Of a DNA stretch of 64,000 nt, positions 37,776 through 47,585 are shown piece by piece. The stretch's first letter is position 1; each line of letters starts with the position of its first letter. The stretch spans positions 1 through 64,000 of the forward strand of contig LNFF01000006.1 of the NCBI GenBank assembly GCA_001464585.1, in the 5' to 3' direction. This DNA is from Gammaproteobacteria bacterium Ga0077554 (GTDB lineage: Bacteria; Pseudomonadota; Gammaproteobacteria; Ga0077554; Ga007554). The notes beneath the pieces are model-generated. The model saw only the letters and a list, made by a program, of their open reading frames with translations. It did no database searches and was not told the origin of the DNA. The position numbers were made by a program, and so were the translations under genes.

Positions 37776-39188
37776 ATGAAAATTAATCTTAAGTTTCCCA
37801 CTGTTGGTCCGATTGTTGGCTACACGAATGGGATAAGTTCCAGAATTTGGTTTCGCGGCGACATGGATGTGAAGGACAATACAGCATGCCAGCGCTGTTT
37901 TGGGGCCGTTATTTTTCGAAAGAAAGGAACAAAAGGGTGGTTGAATCCAATCATCAATAAAATGTCGCCCAATTTTGACATGACTGCGGTATTTGTACTT
38001 AGTGGCTTAGAGCCTGAAACTGATTATGAGTACAAAACCGGATGGTTTTTTGCTGACGCTGACTATGAAAACCTTTCTAAAATTCCGTCAGATTTATTTA
38101 AGTGGCACAAGGATTCATGGGTATTCCGCTCCGGATCCAGTAATCCCTCAGCCTCCCGATCGTATGTCGTAGGATCGTGCCGCTATCTGCTTCGCCTGTT
38201 CGGCCTGGATATTTTTGATGATCGGGGGGATAAAGTCTTTCGCAGCATCCTTGGGCAAATAAACAATGGGCGACGCGTTGATGCGCTGCTAATGATTGGT
38301 GATCAGATATATGCGGACGACTTGTATTTTCTGTCATCCGATACGCGGTTTTCGCAGTTCGTTAAGCGCTACCAGAATGTATTTTCGCAGCCATACATAC
38401 GAGAGTTAATGGCTTGTACTCCTACGTATATGATCCTTGATGATCACGAGATAGAAAATAACTGGCCAGCCAACGCATCGCCGGCGGATCGCTTCACGCT
38501 TTATCCACACGCGATCCATTCCTATCAGATATACCAAAGTAGCCATTCCCCGTTATTTAATGTTTCAGCAACTGGGCGAATTGAGGGGACGCCATCGCAT
38601 TTTTGGTATTCCTTCACCGATGGTTGCGCCGATTGGTTCGTAACGGATTCCAGGACGGAACGAATCGTAGTGGGTGATAGAAAGCGCATGCTCAAGGACG
38701 AACAGTTACAAGCCCTATTCAAATGGCTTGACGAAGACTCCGGAAAAGTAAAGTTCATAGTTACCTCGGTAATATTGTTTCCGGATGTTTCATCAAACAG
38801 AGACGACAGTTGGGGCGCATACCCCGAACAGCGTGAGCAAATTCTGGATCACATCAGAATTAAGAATATTCAGAAAGTAATCTTCATTTCAGGTGATATG
38901 CATTGCTCGTTTACCGCAGAACTGCGAATAGACTTCAATGCTGATTTTCTGATTCATCAAGTGGTGTCGTCTTCCTTCTTTTGGCCCTATCCGCACATGG
39001 AAAAAGGTGATGTTATTGAGGACAAACTCATCACGGGGGCGCAGGCACCATACAAGGCAAAGCTTTCATCACCCATACATACGACGGATAATTTTGTTCG
39101 TTTGGATGTTTCATCAGATACAGTAACAGTGTCATTCTTTGAACGAAAAGGCACACAACTTGGAGCGCCTGTGCTGCTTGTTTTTTGA
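37776..39188 (+). CDS. Cytoplasmic PhoD-like metallophosphoesterase
   Basis: A second PhoD-like enzyme, 470 aa, without a signal peptide. It shares the layout of a fibronectin-like start (GPIVGYTNGISSRIWFRG, LSGLEPETDYEYK) and a catalytic domain (MIGDQIYADD, MILDDHEIENNW, FVTDSRTER, IFISGDMHCSFTAELRI). Outside these motifs it is very different from its neighbour, so it is not a recent duplicate. Its substrate is unknown. It may be co-transcribed with the exported enzyme 58 bp upstream. Confidence 0.85.
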   Translation: MKINLKFPTVGPIVGYTNGISSRIWFRGDMDVKDNTACQRCFGAVIFRKKGTKGWLNPIINKMSPNFDMTAVFVLSGLEPETDYEYKTGWFFADADYENLSKIPSDLFKWHKDSWVFRSGSSNPSASRSYVVGSCRYLLRLFGLDIFDDRGDKVFRSILGQINNGRRVDALLMIGDQIYADDLYFLSSDTRFSQFVKRYQNVFSQPYIRELMACTPTYMILDDHEIENNWPANASPADRFTLYPHAIHSYQIYQSSHSPLFNVSATGRIEGTPSHFWYSFTDGCADWFVTDSRTERIVVGDRKRMLKDEQLQALFKWLDEDSGKVKFIVTSVILFPDVSSNRDDSWGAYPEQREQILDHIRIKNIQKVIFISGDMHCSFTAELRIDFNADFLIHQVVSSSFFWPYPHMEKGDVIEDKLITGAQAPYKAKLSSPIHTTDNFVRLDVSSDTVTVSFFERKGTQLGAPVLLVF

Positions 39189-39244
39189 AAGTACAATTAC
39201 TCGGGAAGACCATTGGGGGTGTGATCTCAGAGCGTGAGGACGGA

Positions 39245-40558
39245 TTAACGCAACAGTTGCAACCATGCCGTTAGCCCCAGCAGGGTGACGAACAACACCG
39301 GCACGGTCAACACGATGCCGACGCGGAAATAATAGCCCCAGCCGATCTTCATGCCGCGCTGCGCCAATACATGCAGCCACAACAGGGTGGCCAGGCTGCC
39401 GATGGGAGTAATCTTGGGCCCGAGGTTGCAGCCGATGACGTTAGCGTAGATCATGGCTTCGCGTACCACGGGTGAGAGCGTTGCGCCGTCGATAGCGAGG
39501 CTGCCGATCAATACCGTTGGCATGTTGTTCATCACCGCCGATAACCCGGCAAACAGAAACCCCGCACCGAGCGTGGCGAGCCAAATACCTTGTCCATCCA
39601 GCCATTCAAGCGTGTGGCTCAGTTCGGCGGTCAATCCCTGATTGCGCAAGCCAAACACCACCAGATACATCCCCAGTGAAAATAACACTACCTGCCACGG
39701 CGCTTCGCGCAACAGGGTGAATATTGGAATGACGGCCTTTGGCTGTTGTTTCAAGAAATGTTCGTGCCCCGCCGCCAATAGCAGGATCAACGCGGCTGAT
39801 CCGGCAACTGCGGAGACCGGCAAGTGCAGCGGGTGCGCGGAAAAATATCCAACCAATAGCAGTATCAAAACAAGCCAACCCGTCTTGAACACAAAGGGAT
39901 CGCGGATCGCTTTTGCCGGATCGTTCAACGCTGAAACATCGAAACGCGGCGGTATATCTTTGCGGAAAAACAGCCACAGCACCAGCATGGTCATCGCCAG
40001 TGAAACCAGGTTTACCGGAAACATCACTAAGGCATAGCTGGCAAATGAGATATCGAAATAATTAGCAGTGACGATGTTGACCAGATTGGAAATCATCAGC
40101 GGCAAGCTGGTGGTGTCCACCACAAATCCGGTCGCCATGATGAACGCCAGCGAGGCCGCTGGTGTAAAACGCAAGGCGCGCAGCATCTCAAAGACGATGG
40201 GAGTAAGTATCAGCACCCCGCCATCATTGGCGAACAATGCGGCCACTGTGGCGCCGAGCAGGATGATCAGCAGGAACAGCCAGTGTCCCCGACCATTGCC
40301 CCAGCGCGCCACATGCAGCGCCGCCCATTCAAAAAATCCAGCGGCGTCCAGTATCAGGGAAATGAGGATCAGCGCGATGAAAGTGAAGGTGGCGTCCCAC
40401 ACGATGTTCCATACAGTGGGCACATCCGCAAGTGTGATGACACCGCTGAATAACGCTACCAGCGCCCCGCCCAGTGCGCTCCAGCCGATGCCGAGTTTTT
40501 TCGGTTGCCAGATGACCAGTGTCAGCGTAGCGATGAAAATCAGCACCGCAATCAGCAT
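39245..40558 (-). CDS. arsB: Arsenite efflux permease ArsB
   Basis: Inner-membrane arsenite/proton antiporter of 437 aa with about 12 hydrophobic segments. Supporting motifs are [83 protein letters not shown] and [23 protein letters not shown]. It follows arsC with a 7-bp overlap, so the two are co-translated: ArsC reduces arsenate and ArsB expels arsenite. No arsR or arsA is nearby. Confidence 0.95.
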   Translation of the reverse strand: MLIAVLIFIATLTLVIWQPKKLGIGWSALGGALVALFSGVITLADVPTVWNIVWDATFTFIALILISLILDAAGFFEWAALHVARWGNGRGHWLFLLIILLGATVAALFANDGGVLILTPIVFEMLRALRFTPAASLAFIMATGFVVDTTSLPLMISNLVNIVTANYFDISFASYALVMFPVNLVSLAMTMLVLWLFFRKDIPPRFDVSALNDPAKAIRDPFVFKTGWLVLILLLVGYFSAHPLHLPVSAVAGSAALILLLAAGHEHFLKQQPKAVIPIFTLLREAPWQVVLFSLGMYLVVFGLRNQGLTAELSHTLEWLDGQGIWLATLGAGFLFAGLSAVMNNMPTVLIGSLAIDGATLSPVVREAMIYANVIGCNLGPKITPIGSLATLLWLHVLAQRGMKIGWGYYFRVGIVLTVPVLFVTLLGLTAWLQLLR

Positions 40559-40962
40559 AAACGGCGCTTGATTTCCGACAGCAGTTGGCTCCTGATTTGG
40601 TCACGCACCCGGATGAAACTTTCCAGCGGCTCGCCGTGCGGGTCGTGAAACGGCATGTGGATTGTTACGATCTTTTTAGGGAAAATCGGGCAGGTCTCCC
40701 TGGCGTTGTCGCAGACGGTCACCACCAGGTCAATGGATTCATCCATCACGGTATCCACTGTCTTGGGGTGCAGCCCAATGGTGTCGATATCGAGCTGTTG
40801 TAGCGCAGTGATGGCGCCATCCGCCACCTTGGGGCCGGGGTGAGTTCCGGCAGAGATGGCGCGGATATGCGACCCCAGGTCATGATTGATGAGTGCCTCA
40901 GCCATCTGGCTGCGGCAGGAATTGCCGGTGCAGAGAATCAAAACCGTTTTGCGTGTATTCAT
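40552..40962 (-). CDS. arsC: Thioredoxin-linked arsenate reductase ArsC
   Basis: Arsenate reductase of the low-molecular-weight phosphatase fold, 136 aa. The P-loop CTGNSCRS holds the nucleophilic Cys; another candidate redox Cys pair lies at [10 protein letters not shown]. The end [13 protein letters not shown] is typical. The ATG follows AAAGGATG. It is the first gene of an arsC-arsB pair. This is the type linked to thioredoxin, not the glutaredoxin-linked E. coli type. Confidence 0.93.
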   Translation of the reverse strand: MNTRKTVLILCTGNSCRSQMAEALINHDLGSHIRAISAGTHPGPKVADGAITALQQLDIDTIGLHPKTVDTVMDESIDLVVTVCDNARETCPIFPKKIVTIHMPFHDPHGEPLESFIRVRDQIRSQLLSEIKRRLC

Positions 40963-41002
40963 TCTTCATCCTTTAAATAAAAATCACCGCAGCAATTTGC
41001 TA

Positions 41003-41109
41003 TGTCATTCCGAGCACCGCGAGGAATCCTTAAGATCCCCCACTGCGTTCGGGATGACAGTTTTTCTTTATGTTCGGGATGACAGTTATTCTTTGCGTTC
41101 GGGATAACA
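41003..41109. repeat. Dispersed ATGACA palindromic repeat with tandem right ends
   Basis: It starts TGTCATTCCGAGCACCGCG. The right end CGTTCGGGATGACAG is followed by two more right-end copies (GTTCGGGATGACAG, GTTCGGGATAACA). It lies between the divergent ends of arsC (start) and the pyruvate kinase gene (stop). Confidence 0.8.
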
Positions 41110-41143
41110 ATACATGCAGCAAGATTTCGATGGGTAATACGCC

Positions 41144-43078
41144 TTATTGGCCTTGCTCTTTTCCTGTTTGCGACCACCAGTGCAGTTTTCGTAACAAGGT
41201 TATCTTCTTGTCTTGATGGGCCTGCATGCGGGTGAGAATGTCGTCAAGCGTACGTATTGCCTCCAGAATGTGGGATCCCTTATTGAGCATGACGCATTCC
41301 GCTTGAACGCCTTGCGCCGCATCCGTGATCTCTGCGCGTGAAGGCAACCCGGTTTTTGCCAGGTTTTCTAGCACTTGGGTTGCCCAGATCACGGGTATAT
41401 GTGCCGCCTCACATAACCAAAGCATTTCCTCTTGCACTTCCGCCAGTCGTTCATAGCCGTATTCGACAGCCAGATCACCGCGTGCAATCATGATTCCAGC
41501 ACTGTTTGTACGCATCGCCGCGAGCAGAATTTCCGGGAGTTGCTGGAAGCCACGGGAGGTTTCAATTTTCAAGATGATCCCCATTTGTGGCGCATCAAGT
41601 TTGTGCAGCCATTCTTGCAGGTCAATTACATCGGAGGCCTGCTGCGTGAACGATAATCCCACCAGGTCCGCATGTTTCGCAACGAACTGCAAAGCTTCGA
41701 TATCTGCGGTGGAGAGCGCCGCTAACTTCAATTTGCTGTCAGGAAGATTAATGCCTTTTCCGGCACGCAGTTTATCGCCATTTTCCCGGGCATGGGCGAT
41801 AGTGACTTCTATCTGCTCTGTGGTGACTGATTTGATCACGCCGCCGATCTTTCCATCATCAAACCAGATTCGTTCGCCCGACCGTACGTCGGAGAATACT
41901 TCTGGCAGGGTGCAGGGAATTGTGGCTGGTTTTATCAGCCTGTCTTTGTCGTCATGCTGGGCAGGACGCCCAGGGGTGGCGGATTTCGTCAGGATAAGCG
42001 GATCATCTTTTTTCAGGGTGATATAGGCGTCTGTGTGGGGCAATTCCCCAACAATACATTTGGATGAGAGATAGGATTTATGGCCTTTTTCCGTCAAGCG
42101 CCGCAGCGTGAGTGTAGTTCCCGTTTGAACATAGGCGGATTTTTCGCATTCGGCGCAGCAAAAATCTGCTCCACCTTTGATGATATTGAGCCGCCTCTTC
42201 TTGCCGCGCGCGTCAGTGAATTCTACGGTATCCCCTTCCTGAAGGCGTTCCAGCCACTCCTGGGGGACGGGTAATATTGCATCAGCCCACGTAAATTGGC
42301 CAGGTACTGCCTTCGAGTCCGAGGGGATCAGGCCGATACGTGCGGGGCTCGTTACGCGGCCCAGACTGTCGTGCGGGGGATGCCATTTTACGCATTGGGA
42401 GCCGGCCTCGATCGCTCCGGTGCGTAGCTTGGGACCGGCAAGATCCATCAGGATAGGGCATTGTTTTCCGGATTCACGTACGGCTTTGCGTATTTTTGAG
42501 ATCATCCGTTTCCATGTGGCCGCATCGTCATGCGCACAATTGATGCGTGCGCAGTCCATACCGTTTTTCAGCCATCCCAGTACCATCGAGTAGTCGTCTG
42601 CGGCGTCGCCTGGCAAGGTGACCATGATGCGCACCTTCCTGCTTTTCGGGGGTGTGCCAAGCAGCGTGTCGGTGTGCGTATGCAACAAAAGCTCACCGAA
42701 AGCCGGGCCGCCGGGCTGATGTTCATCAAAATCCAGGGGTGATGTGGGATCCAGTAATCGGCGCAGCACCGTGAGGAGGGTGTCGATGGCGGCCAGCGCA
42801 TGCGATTCGGCACGGCCCAGCGACGATAGGCCGAAGCGCGCCAGCTTCTTTTGCAGGTCGCGGATATCATGGCGGCGCAGCGCGAGATAATGCACCAGAT
42901 TTCGTGCGCTGGCGACGTGATCGGGGTGAATGTCACGTGGCTCCGCAAAGAAGGCAGATTCCAACCTGGCCATGTCTTCGCGCAGAGTATTTAACTCGTC
43001 GATTAGCGCTGTTAGTTCGCCGTGTGTTTTGTCAGGTCGATTGTGATGCGGGGGTTTTGCCTTGGCTGCACGGGACAT
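41144..43078 (-). CDS. Pyruvate kinase-like protein with long N-terminal extension
   Basis: A 644-aa protein, well above the usual 470-500 aa for pyruvate kinase. Residues about 1-140 form a charged helical extension of unknown role. The kinase barrel follows: MVTLPGDAADDYSMVLGWLKNG, the substrate segment ARINCAHDD, LMDLAGPKLRTG, KHADLVGLSFTQQASDV and GIMIARGDLAVEYG. Residues in the insert domain include CCAECEK, a cluster of three cysteines that could bind metal. The regulatory C-terminal domain of classical pyruvate kinase is absent, since the protein ends soon after the barrel. ATG 43078 is chosen over TTG 43111. True pyruvate kinase activity is probable but not certain. Confidence 0.8.
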   Translation of the reverse strand: MSRAAKAKPPHHNRPDKTHGELTALIDELNTLREDMARLESAFFAEPRDIHPDHVASARNLVHYLALRRHDIRDLQKKLARFGLSSLGRAESHALAAIDTLLTVLRRLLDPTSPLDFDEHQPGGPAFGELLLHTHTDTLLGTPPKSRKVRIMVTLPGDAADDYSMVLGWLKNGMDCARINCAHDDAATWKRMISKIRKAVRESGKQCPILMDLAGPKLRTGAIEAGSQCVKWHPPHDSLGRVTSPARIGLIPSDSKAVPGQFTWADAILPVPQEWLERLQEGDTVEFTDARGKKRRLNIIKGGADFCCAECEKSAYVQTGTTLTLRRLTEKGHKSYLSSKCIVGELPHTDAYITLKKDDPLILTKSATPGRPAQHDDKDRLIKPATIPCTLPEVFSDVRSGERIWFDDGKIGGVIKSVTTEQIEVTIAHARENGDKLRAGKGINLPDSKLKLAALSTADIEALQFVAKHADLVGLSFTQQASDVIDLQEWLHKLDAPQMGIILKIETSRGFQQLPEILLAAMRTNSAGIMIARGDLAVEYGYERLAEVQEEMLWLCEAAHIPVIWATQVLENLAKTGLPSRAEITDAAQGVQAECVMLNKGSHILEAIRTLDDILTRMQAHQDKKITLLRKLHWWSQTGKEQGQ

Positions 43079-43321
43079 TGCGATATTACCTGAGGTTATT
43101 ATGCGTTCCAACTACCCTTAATATCATATGATTGTTACTTCAATGTGAATTATGGGTGGCTGGACGAAATGCAATTGCTTCGATAGGTAGTAATTTACTT
43201 CCATTTCGTGATACCAAATGAATCTCCCGGCTCCAGCCGGTTCAGGCATTCTCTTGCCCGCCGTAAAAACCGAAAAATTTGACGCTGAGGGATGATACCC
43301 GTAAAATTTATCAGTTACATG

Positions 43322-43396
43322 GGGCGATTAGCTCAGCGGGAGAGCACTGCCTTCACACGGCAGGGGTCGCTGGTTCGATCCCAGCATCGCCCACCA
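43322..43396 (+). tRNA. tRNA-Val(CAC)
   Basis: Acceptor GGGCGAT / ATCGCCC, D-arm GCTCAGCGGGAGAGC, anticodon loop TTCACAC (anticodon CAC), T-loop TTCGATC, CCA encoded. Confidence 0.95.
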
Positions 43397-43456
43397 TCTA
43401 ATATCCAGGTTCGGCTCTTCGAGACCCGATAATTTTTCCTTATTGTTCCGAATATT

Positions 43457-43873
43457 ATGAATCCATACATGCAGGCCATTGTTGGCGGTGGCTTGATCGG
43501 TCTCTCTGCCGCGTTGTTATTACTGTTTTCTGGCCGAGTGGCGGGTGTCAGCGGTATTCTGGGTAATGTCGTGGTCGGCGCATTTGGCGCCCGGGTGTGG
43601 CGCGTATACTTTTTAATTGGGTTGTTAGCCGCGCCGCTGGTTTACTGGCTGCTGGGCATCCCTGCGCCGCACGTCGATATGACAGTCAATAGTCCCATGC
43701 TTCTGCTGGCTGGTGTGCTGGTGGGTTTTGGCACACGCCTGGCGTCGGGCTGTACCAGCGGGCATGGCGTGTGTGGCATTTCAAACCTGTCATGGCGCTC
43801 GCTGGTGGCCACGCTCACCTTCATGGGCGCAGGCGCGCTGACGGTATATATCATGCGTCATGGGATGGCTTGA
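43457..43873 (+). CDS. YeeE/YedE-family membrane protein, first half
   Basis: Inner-membrane protein of 138 aa with four hydrophobic segments, of the YeeE/YedE (sulfur transport) family. Key features are [23 protein letters not shown] and the Cys-containing [16 protein letters not shown], the family signature. Larger YeeE proteins import thiosulfate; the two-gene split form seen here is widespread in proteobacteria. The next gene starts right at its stop, so both subunits are probably made together. Confidence 0.9.
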   Translation: MNPYMQAIVGGGLIGLSAALLLLFSGRVAGVSGILGNVVVGAFGARVWRVYFLIGLLAAPLVYWLLGIPAPHVDMTVNSPMLLLAGVLVGFGTRLASGCTSGHGVCGISNLSWRSLVATLTFMGAGALTVYIMRHGMA

Positions 43874-44317
43874 GTGCAACCTGTGATATGCGTCATAGTG
43901 GGTTTGCTATTTGGCTTGGGATTAATGATCTCCGGCATGACTGACCCGAGCCGCGTGCTGGCCTTTTTGGATGTCGCAGGTGATTGGAACCCCCTCCTGG
44001 CGCTGGTCATGGCCTCTGCGATTGCCGTTGCGCTGCCTGCCTACAGCTATTACAAACGCCGTGGCATGCTATTGAGCGGCAACACGCTCCCGCTGCCGGA
44101 GACACGCACCATCACACGTCCACTGCTCATCGGCAGCGCCATTTTTGGCATCGGCTGGGGACTCAGCGGCATTTGTCCCGGCCCTGCCGTGGTGTTGGTG
44201 GGAAGCGGCAACCTGCAAGGTATTATTTTTACCGTGGGCATGGTGGCAGGCATTGTTGCTCATGCGTTTTTTGAAAAGCGCGTGTTGGGTAATAAACCTG
44301 TGCCTGAAGATGTGTGA
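43874..44317 (+). CDS. YeeE/YedE-family membrane protein, second half (DUF6691 type)
   Basis: A 147-aa membrane protein starting with GTG directly after the previous stop. It has GLLFGLGLMISGMTDPSRVLAFLDVAGDW, typical of the second subunit, and the GWGLSGICPGPAVV motif with the conserved Cys. Together with the upstream gene it should form one transporter-like unit for a sulfur compound; the substrate is not known. Confidence 0.9.
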   Translation: MQPVICVIVGLLFGLGLMISGMTDPSRVLAFLDVAGDWNPLLALVMASAIAVALPAYSYYKRRGMLLSGNTLPLPETRTITRPLLIGSAIFGIGWGLSGICPGPAVVLVGSGNLQGIIFTVGMVAGIVAHAFFEKRVLGNKPVPEDV

Positions 44318-44450
44318 GACTTGAAGTGGGATTTTGGCTGCTGATGTAAATGATGACACCAGGGTCTTGTTTTCTCCCTGTGTTCTCCGTGGTGAATCAT
44401 CGTTTTGAGGTTATGACTTACTGAAACTTTTTAGCATATAGGAAATGACG

Positions 44451-44864
44451 ATGCCAATGGCCTTCCCCCGTTACACTGTTAATCGCTGTATTATCATTCT
44501 GCACCACAAGCAGCCGTTTCTTGACTGGCTGCAGAGCGCAGACCCGCATCCATTGGAAAATATTACGCTTGCTGATCTGGGTAATGACGGCGATGCGTTT
44601 ATGATTCCGGGGGGTGATATAGTGGACGGCGTGGAGGATGCCGAGAAATGGGTGGAAAAACGCTGGCGGATGTTTTTCGAATATACCCTTGGGGAATGGC
44701 TTACAGATGAATCAATGTGGCCGCAAAAACTCACCCTGAAAATGTTTCGTGAGTGGTTTGATATTGAGTACCGTTCAATGGTGTGGGATCTGGTTGATGC
44801 GCCGATCCTGATGGAGGATTGGGAGGAAGATGGGCATGATGGAGAAGATGAAAGACTGCATTGA
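44451..44864 (+). CDS. Conserved hypothetical acidic protein
   Basis: A 137-aa cytoplasmic protein, acidic toward its C-terminus (MEDWEEDGHDGEDE). Motifs HHKQPFLDWLQSADP and MWPQKLTLKMFREWFDIEYRSMVWDL resemble a small family of unknown function in gammaproteobacteria, where PFLDWL and a late W...F..WF pattern recur. ATG 44451 is selected from three closely spaced ATGs (44445, 44451, 44457), with TAGGA 7 bases upstream. Confidence 0.75.
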   Translation: MPMAFPRYTVNRCIIILHHKQPFLDWLQSADPHPLENITLADLGNDGDAFMIPGGDIVDGVEDAEKWVEKRWRMFFEYTLGEWLTDESMWPQKLTLKMFREWFDIEYRSMVWDLVDAPILMEDWEEDGHDGEDERLH

Positions 44865-44865
44865 G

Positions 44866-46398
44866 TCATTTACGGCTTTTTTGAAATGCGCCATCCTGCG
44901 CAATGATAACGCCAGTGTGTGGAAAATCCTGTTTTGATAACAGGCGTATCACATCAACCGCAATCATTTTTTCATCCGGCACCGGCACGCCAAATCCTGT
45001 TTGGCGGGTGGGGATGATCTTGCCGGAAACGAAGCGGCCGGTCTCGTCCATGTCGGCTTCCAGTATCAGGCCGACGCCATTAAAGCCCCAGATATTAAAG
45101 GCGCGATAAGTGGCGAAGTTACCGAGTGAATAGGCGATGAGCCGGTCTTTGTAAACCTCCATGCCACGCACCACATGCGGGCCAGAACCCAGCACAATGT
45201 CCGCGCCTGCATCTACCACCGCATGGGCAAAGCGTCGCACATCGCCCCGGTTTTCACCCATGAAAAGTTCGGCTTTGCTGGGTGTATGTAATGCCTGCAG
45301 CCCTTCAGCGCCGCCATGAAACGAAACAATCACCCGATTGCCCAAGGCTTTTTCTGCGGCGATCATCTGTTGCGCGGTTTCAATGTCGAGCGTGGTGTTG
45401 GTATGACGCGCCGAATGAAATGCGATGAATGAGAAGGGGAGGCCATTGCGCTCGAAGCGCGCGACGGTACCTTGTCTGCCCGACCATGCAATGCCGAGGT
45501 CGTCGAGCGTTTTTTCAGTTTGATCGCGGCATTCCTCGCCGAAATCGACAATGTGATTGTTTGCCAGCGAAATCACATCAAAACCCGCGTCTTTAACAAA
45601 TCCAGCAAATTTTCGCGGCGAACGAAAGGCGAAGCAGTTATTCTGAGCGCCGGTCTCTTTATTTGCAGAATCCTTCACTTGCGCTTTTCCCTGTACGGCG
45701 GTCGTTCCCGGCATCCTGCCTCCCACAACATTTGCACGTCCCTGTGCGGCAGTCGCTTCCGGCATCCTGCCTCTCGCAACACTTGTACTTCCCTGTACGG
45801 CGCATTTTTGGGATTCGCCGCCGTCGCAGAGTGTGCCTTCGTAATTGGCAAAGGTAATGTCAGCGCCCTTGAGTAAAGGTGTTATTTGTTCCAGAGGTGA
45901 GGTGTTGTTAGCCGGTAGCATGTTACGCGGGAAATCAGTGCCGAGCATGGTATCGCCGACGGCGCGAATTTTAATGAGGGCGGACGGGTGTTCATCGATC
46001 TCTGCAAAACTGGCTGGGCTTGCGGCGCGTAACGCATGCGCGGGTGTGATAATGGCGACGTGTTCGCTGATGGTGTTCAGTGCTTTGGTCAGGCCCGATC
46101 TTTTCGGCGTCATGCGTTTCACGGTGCGCCAGGCAGACTGGGCTTTTTCATAATCATGCGTCAGAAAAAAAGCCCAGCCGAGTTCCCAGTGGCACTCAAC
46201 ATTCTTTGGCTGCGTAACCAGGCATTGTGTAAATGCCGTAATCGCAGTTTCGCCGTCACGCGCACCCAGCGCTTTTTTACCGCGAGTATAAGACGAATCT
46301 GCGGTGTCATCCTCTGCTTCAGGTGCTTGCGCAAGACCCATTGGGCTGGCTGTCAACAGTGCCAGCATGACGAGCAGGGCGCCTGGAGTTTTATTCAT
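44866..46398 (-). CDS. CapA-family (PGA_cap) metallophosphatase-like protein with TPR region
   Basis: Exported protein of 510 aa. A signal peptide (about 1-23) is followed by two TPR-like helix pairs (about 37-105) and a PGA_cap domain (about 140-480), related to CapA of poly-gamma-glutamate synthesis. Motifs are [84 protein letters not shown]. Residues about 199-236 are a tandem 17-aa Gly/Ala-rich insert from a dispersed repeat, placed before the NNCFAFRSP segment. No capB or capC is nearby, so polymer synthesis is not implied. It starts inside the last codons of trhO. Confidence 0.85.
   Translation of the reverse strand: MNKTPGALLVMLALLTASPMGLAQAPEAEDDTADSSYTRGKKALGARDGETAITAFTQCLVTQPKNVECHWELGWAFFLTHDYEKAQSAWRTVKRMTPKRSGLTKALNTISEHVAIITPAHALRAASPASFAEIDEHPSALIKIRAVGDTMLGTDFPRNMLPANNTSPLEQITPLLKGADITFANYEGTLCDGGESQKCAVQGSTSVARGRMPEATAAQGRANVVGGRMPGTTAVQGKAQVKDSANKETGAQNNCFAFRSPRKFAGFVKDAGFDVISLANNHIVDFGEECRDQTEKTLDDLGIAWSGRQGTVARFERNGLPFSFIAFHSARHTNTTLDIETAQQMIAAEKALGNRVIVSFHGGAEGLQALHTPSKAELFMGENRGDVRRFAHAVVDAGADIVLGSGPHVVRGMEVYKDRLIAYSLGNFATYRAFNIWGFNGVGLILEADMDETGRFVSGKIIPTRQTGFGVPVPDEKMIAVDVIRLLSKQDFPHTGVIIAQDGAFQKSRK
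45689..45802 (-). repeat. Tandem GC-rich RPE-like repeat inside the capA-like gene
   Basis: Two 51-bp units (45689-45739 and 45740-45790) plus the start of a third. Each translates to 17 aa of the pattern A-QG-A-V-GRMP-T (for example [17 protein letters not shown]). The core is almost the same as the insert in AroQ. Confidence 0.85.
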
Positions 46399-47122
46399 TA
46401 GGCTGGCTCAATTCCAGCCCTTGCCCCAGCGCCATCCGCTCGTCGAAGACAAAACATTCACCTTGCCACAGGCTATTTTCAGCCGGGATTTTTTCCAGAT
46501 ATTTGAGGATGCCGCCTTGCAGGTGATACACCGTTTCGAAACCCTGCCCTAGCATGAATGACGTTGCCTTTTCACAACGGATGCCGCCGGTGCAAAACAG
46601 CGCCACTTTTTTATGCTGCGCCGGATCGAGATGTTTGCTCACATACTCCGGAAATTCGCGGAAGGTAGTCGTCTGCGGGTCAGTCGCGCCCCGGAATGTG
46701 CCCATCTGATATTCGTAACCATTACGCGTGTCGATCAACAACACCTCAGGATCCGCAAGCAACGCATTCCAGTCTTCCGGCGCCACGTACGTGCCCACCT
46801 GTGCGCCGGGATCGATCCCCGGCACACCCAGGGTGACGATTTCCTTTTTGATGCGCACTTTCATCTTGCCAAACGGCATGGCGTGGGCGAAGGACTCTTT
46901 ATGCTCAAGGTCAGCGAAGCGCGGATCCGTGCGTAATAACGACAACAGCGCATCCACCCCGGCGCGCGTGCCCGCAATGGTGCCGTTAATGCCCTCGGGC
47001 GCCAGCAGCAGTGTGCCCTTGAGTTCCTGCGCAACACAAAAATCGCGCAAGCGGATTTGCAACTCCCGGTAATCGGGTAATCTGACAAACTTGTATAGGG
47101 CGATAACGATGATATTTGGCAT
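46391..47122 (-). CDS. trhO: tRNA uridine(34) hydroxylase TrhO (rhodanese-like)
   Basis: A 243-aa enzyme of the YceA/TrhO family, which makes 5-hydroxyuridine at tRNA position 34 using oxygen. It has the N-terminal [40 protein letters not shown] and a rhodanese domain with the catalytic Cys in [14 protein letters not shown]-terminal [10 protein letters not shown] and [13 protein letters not shown] are typical. The capA-like gene overlaps its 3' end by 8 bp. Confidence 0.95.
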   Translation of the reverse strand: MPNIIVIALYKFVRLPDYRELQIRLRDFCVAQELKGTLLLAPEGINGTIAGTRAGVDALLSLLRTDPRFADLEHKESFAHAMPFGKMKVRIKKEIVTLGVPGIDPGAQVGTYVAPEDWNALLADPEVLLIDTRNGYEYQMGTFRGATDPQTTTFREFPEYVSKHLDPAQHKKVALFCTGGIRCEKATSFMLGQGFETVYHLQGGILKYLEKIPAENSLWQGECFVFDERMALGQGLELSQPNE

Positions 47123-47207
47123 GGCTTAAATGGCTTAAATGGTTTTTGTGCCGCTATGATATGCGAAGCGGTGGCTGATGGACAAATACTAACTCTAAAA
47201 ACGGCGA

Positions 47208-47339
47208 TTGAAACGTAGCGAAAATGAATTTGTGCCATCAAATAGTACAAAAAACAAACGTAAGTTGACGGCTGAACGCATTGAGCCGCGGACCAACGGT
47301 GCGCCAGAGCCCGCCTCTCTGGCTTTGATGGGCTTATTT
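47208..47339 (+). pseudogene. Possible PEP-CTERM protein remnant
   Basis: A plus-strand frame contains GAPEPASLALMGL (47298-47336), an almost exact copy of the PEP-CTERM sorting motif start. The usual glycine-rich membrane helix and Arg cluster are replaced by a terminator hairpin. Upstream codons are not recognisable. It is probably the last trace of an exosortase substrate gene, but such a short motif could be chance. Confidence 0.4.
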
Positions 47340-47371
47340 GCCCACCCCTCTGCGGGTGGGCATTTTTTTAT
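47339..47371 (+). terminator. Rho-independent terminator
   Basis: GCCCACCC / GGGTGGGC stem with loop CTCTGC, followed by ATTTTTTTATT. It points to the plus strand, yet no intact plus-strand gene lies before it. That supports loss of the gene it served. Confidence 0.85.
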
Positions 47372-47462
47372 TCCGCTGCTATGCTTCTTGTTAATCCAAG
47401 CCATCAATCCTTCATCACCACCTACCGGACTAAAAATGCTAAATTATAAGTGTATACAACAC

Positions 47463-47585
47463 TGAAAAACGCTATTTCTGTTTTGGCGAGGTCGAGGGTG
47501 GCATTACCACCGTCGCATATTTGGCGCTGGTTACTGGCGAAAGGGGAAGGCAATTTATGAGCGCAAAAATCAAGTACACCGATGA
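47463..47585 (+). pseudogene. Remnant of a BrnT-type toxin gene
   Basis: Two frames joined by a frameshift give RYFCFGEVEGGI and RRIFGAGYWRKGKAIYERKNQ, the C-terminal part of a BrnT-like toxin. The final stop (47583-47585) overlaps the start of the next antitoxin gene, the usual toxin-antitoxin arrangement. The N-terminal half is gone. Confidence 0.6.
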
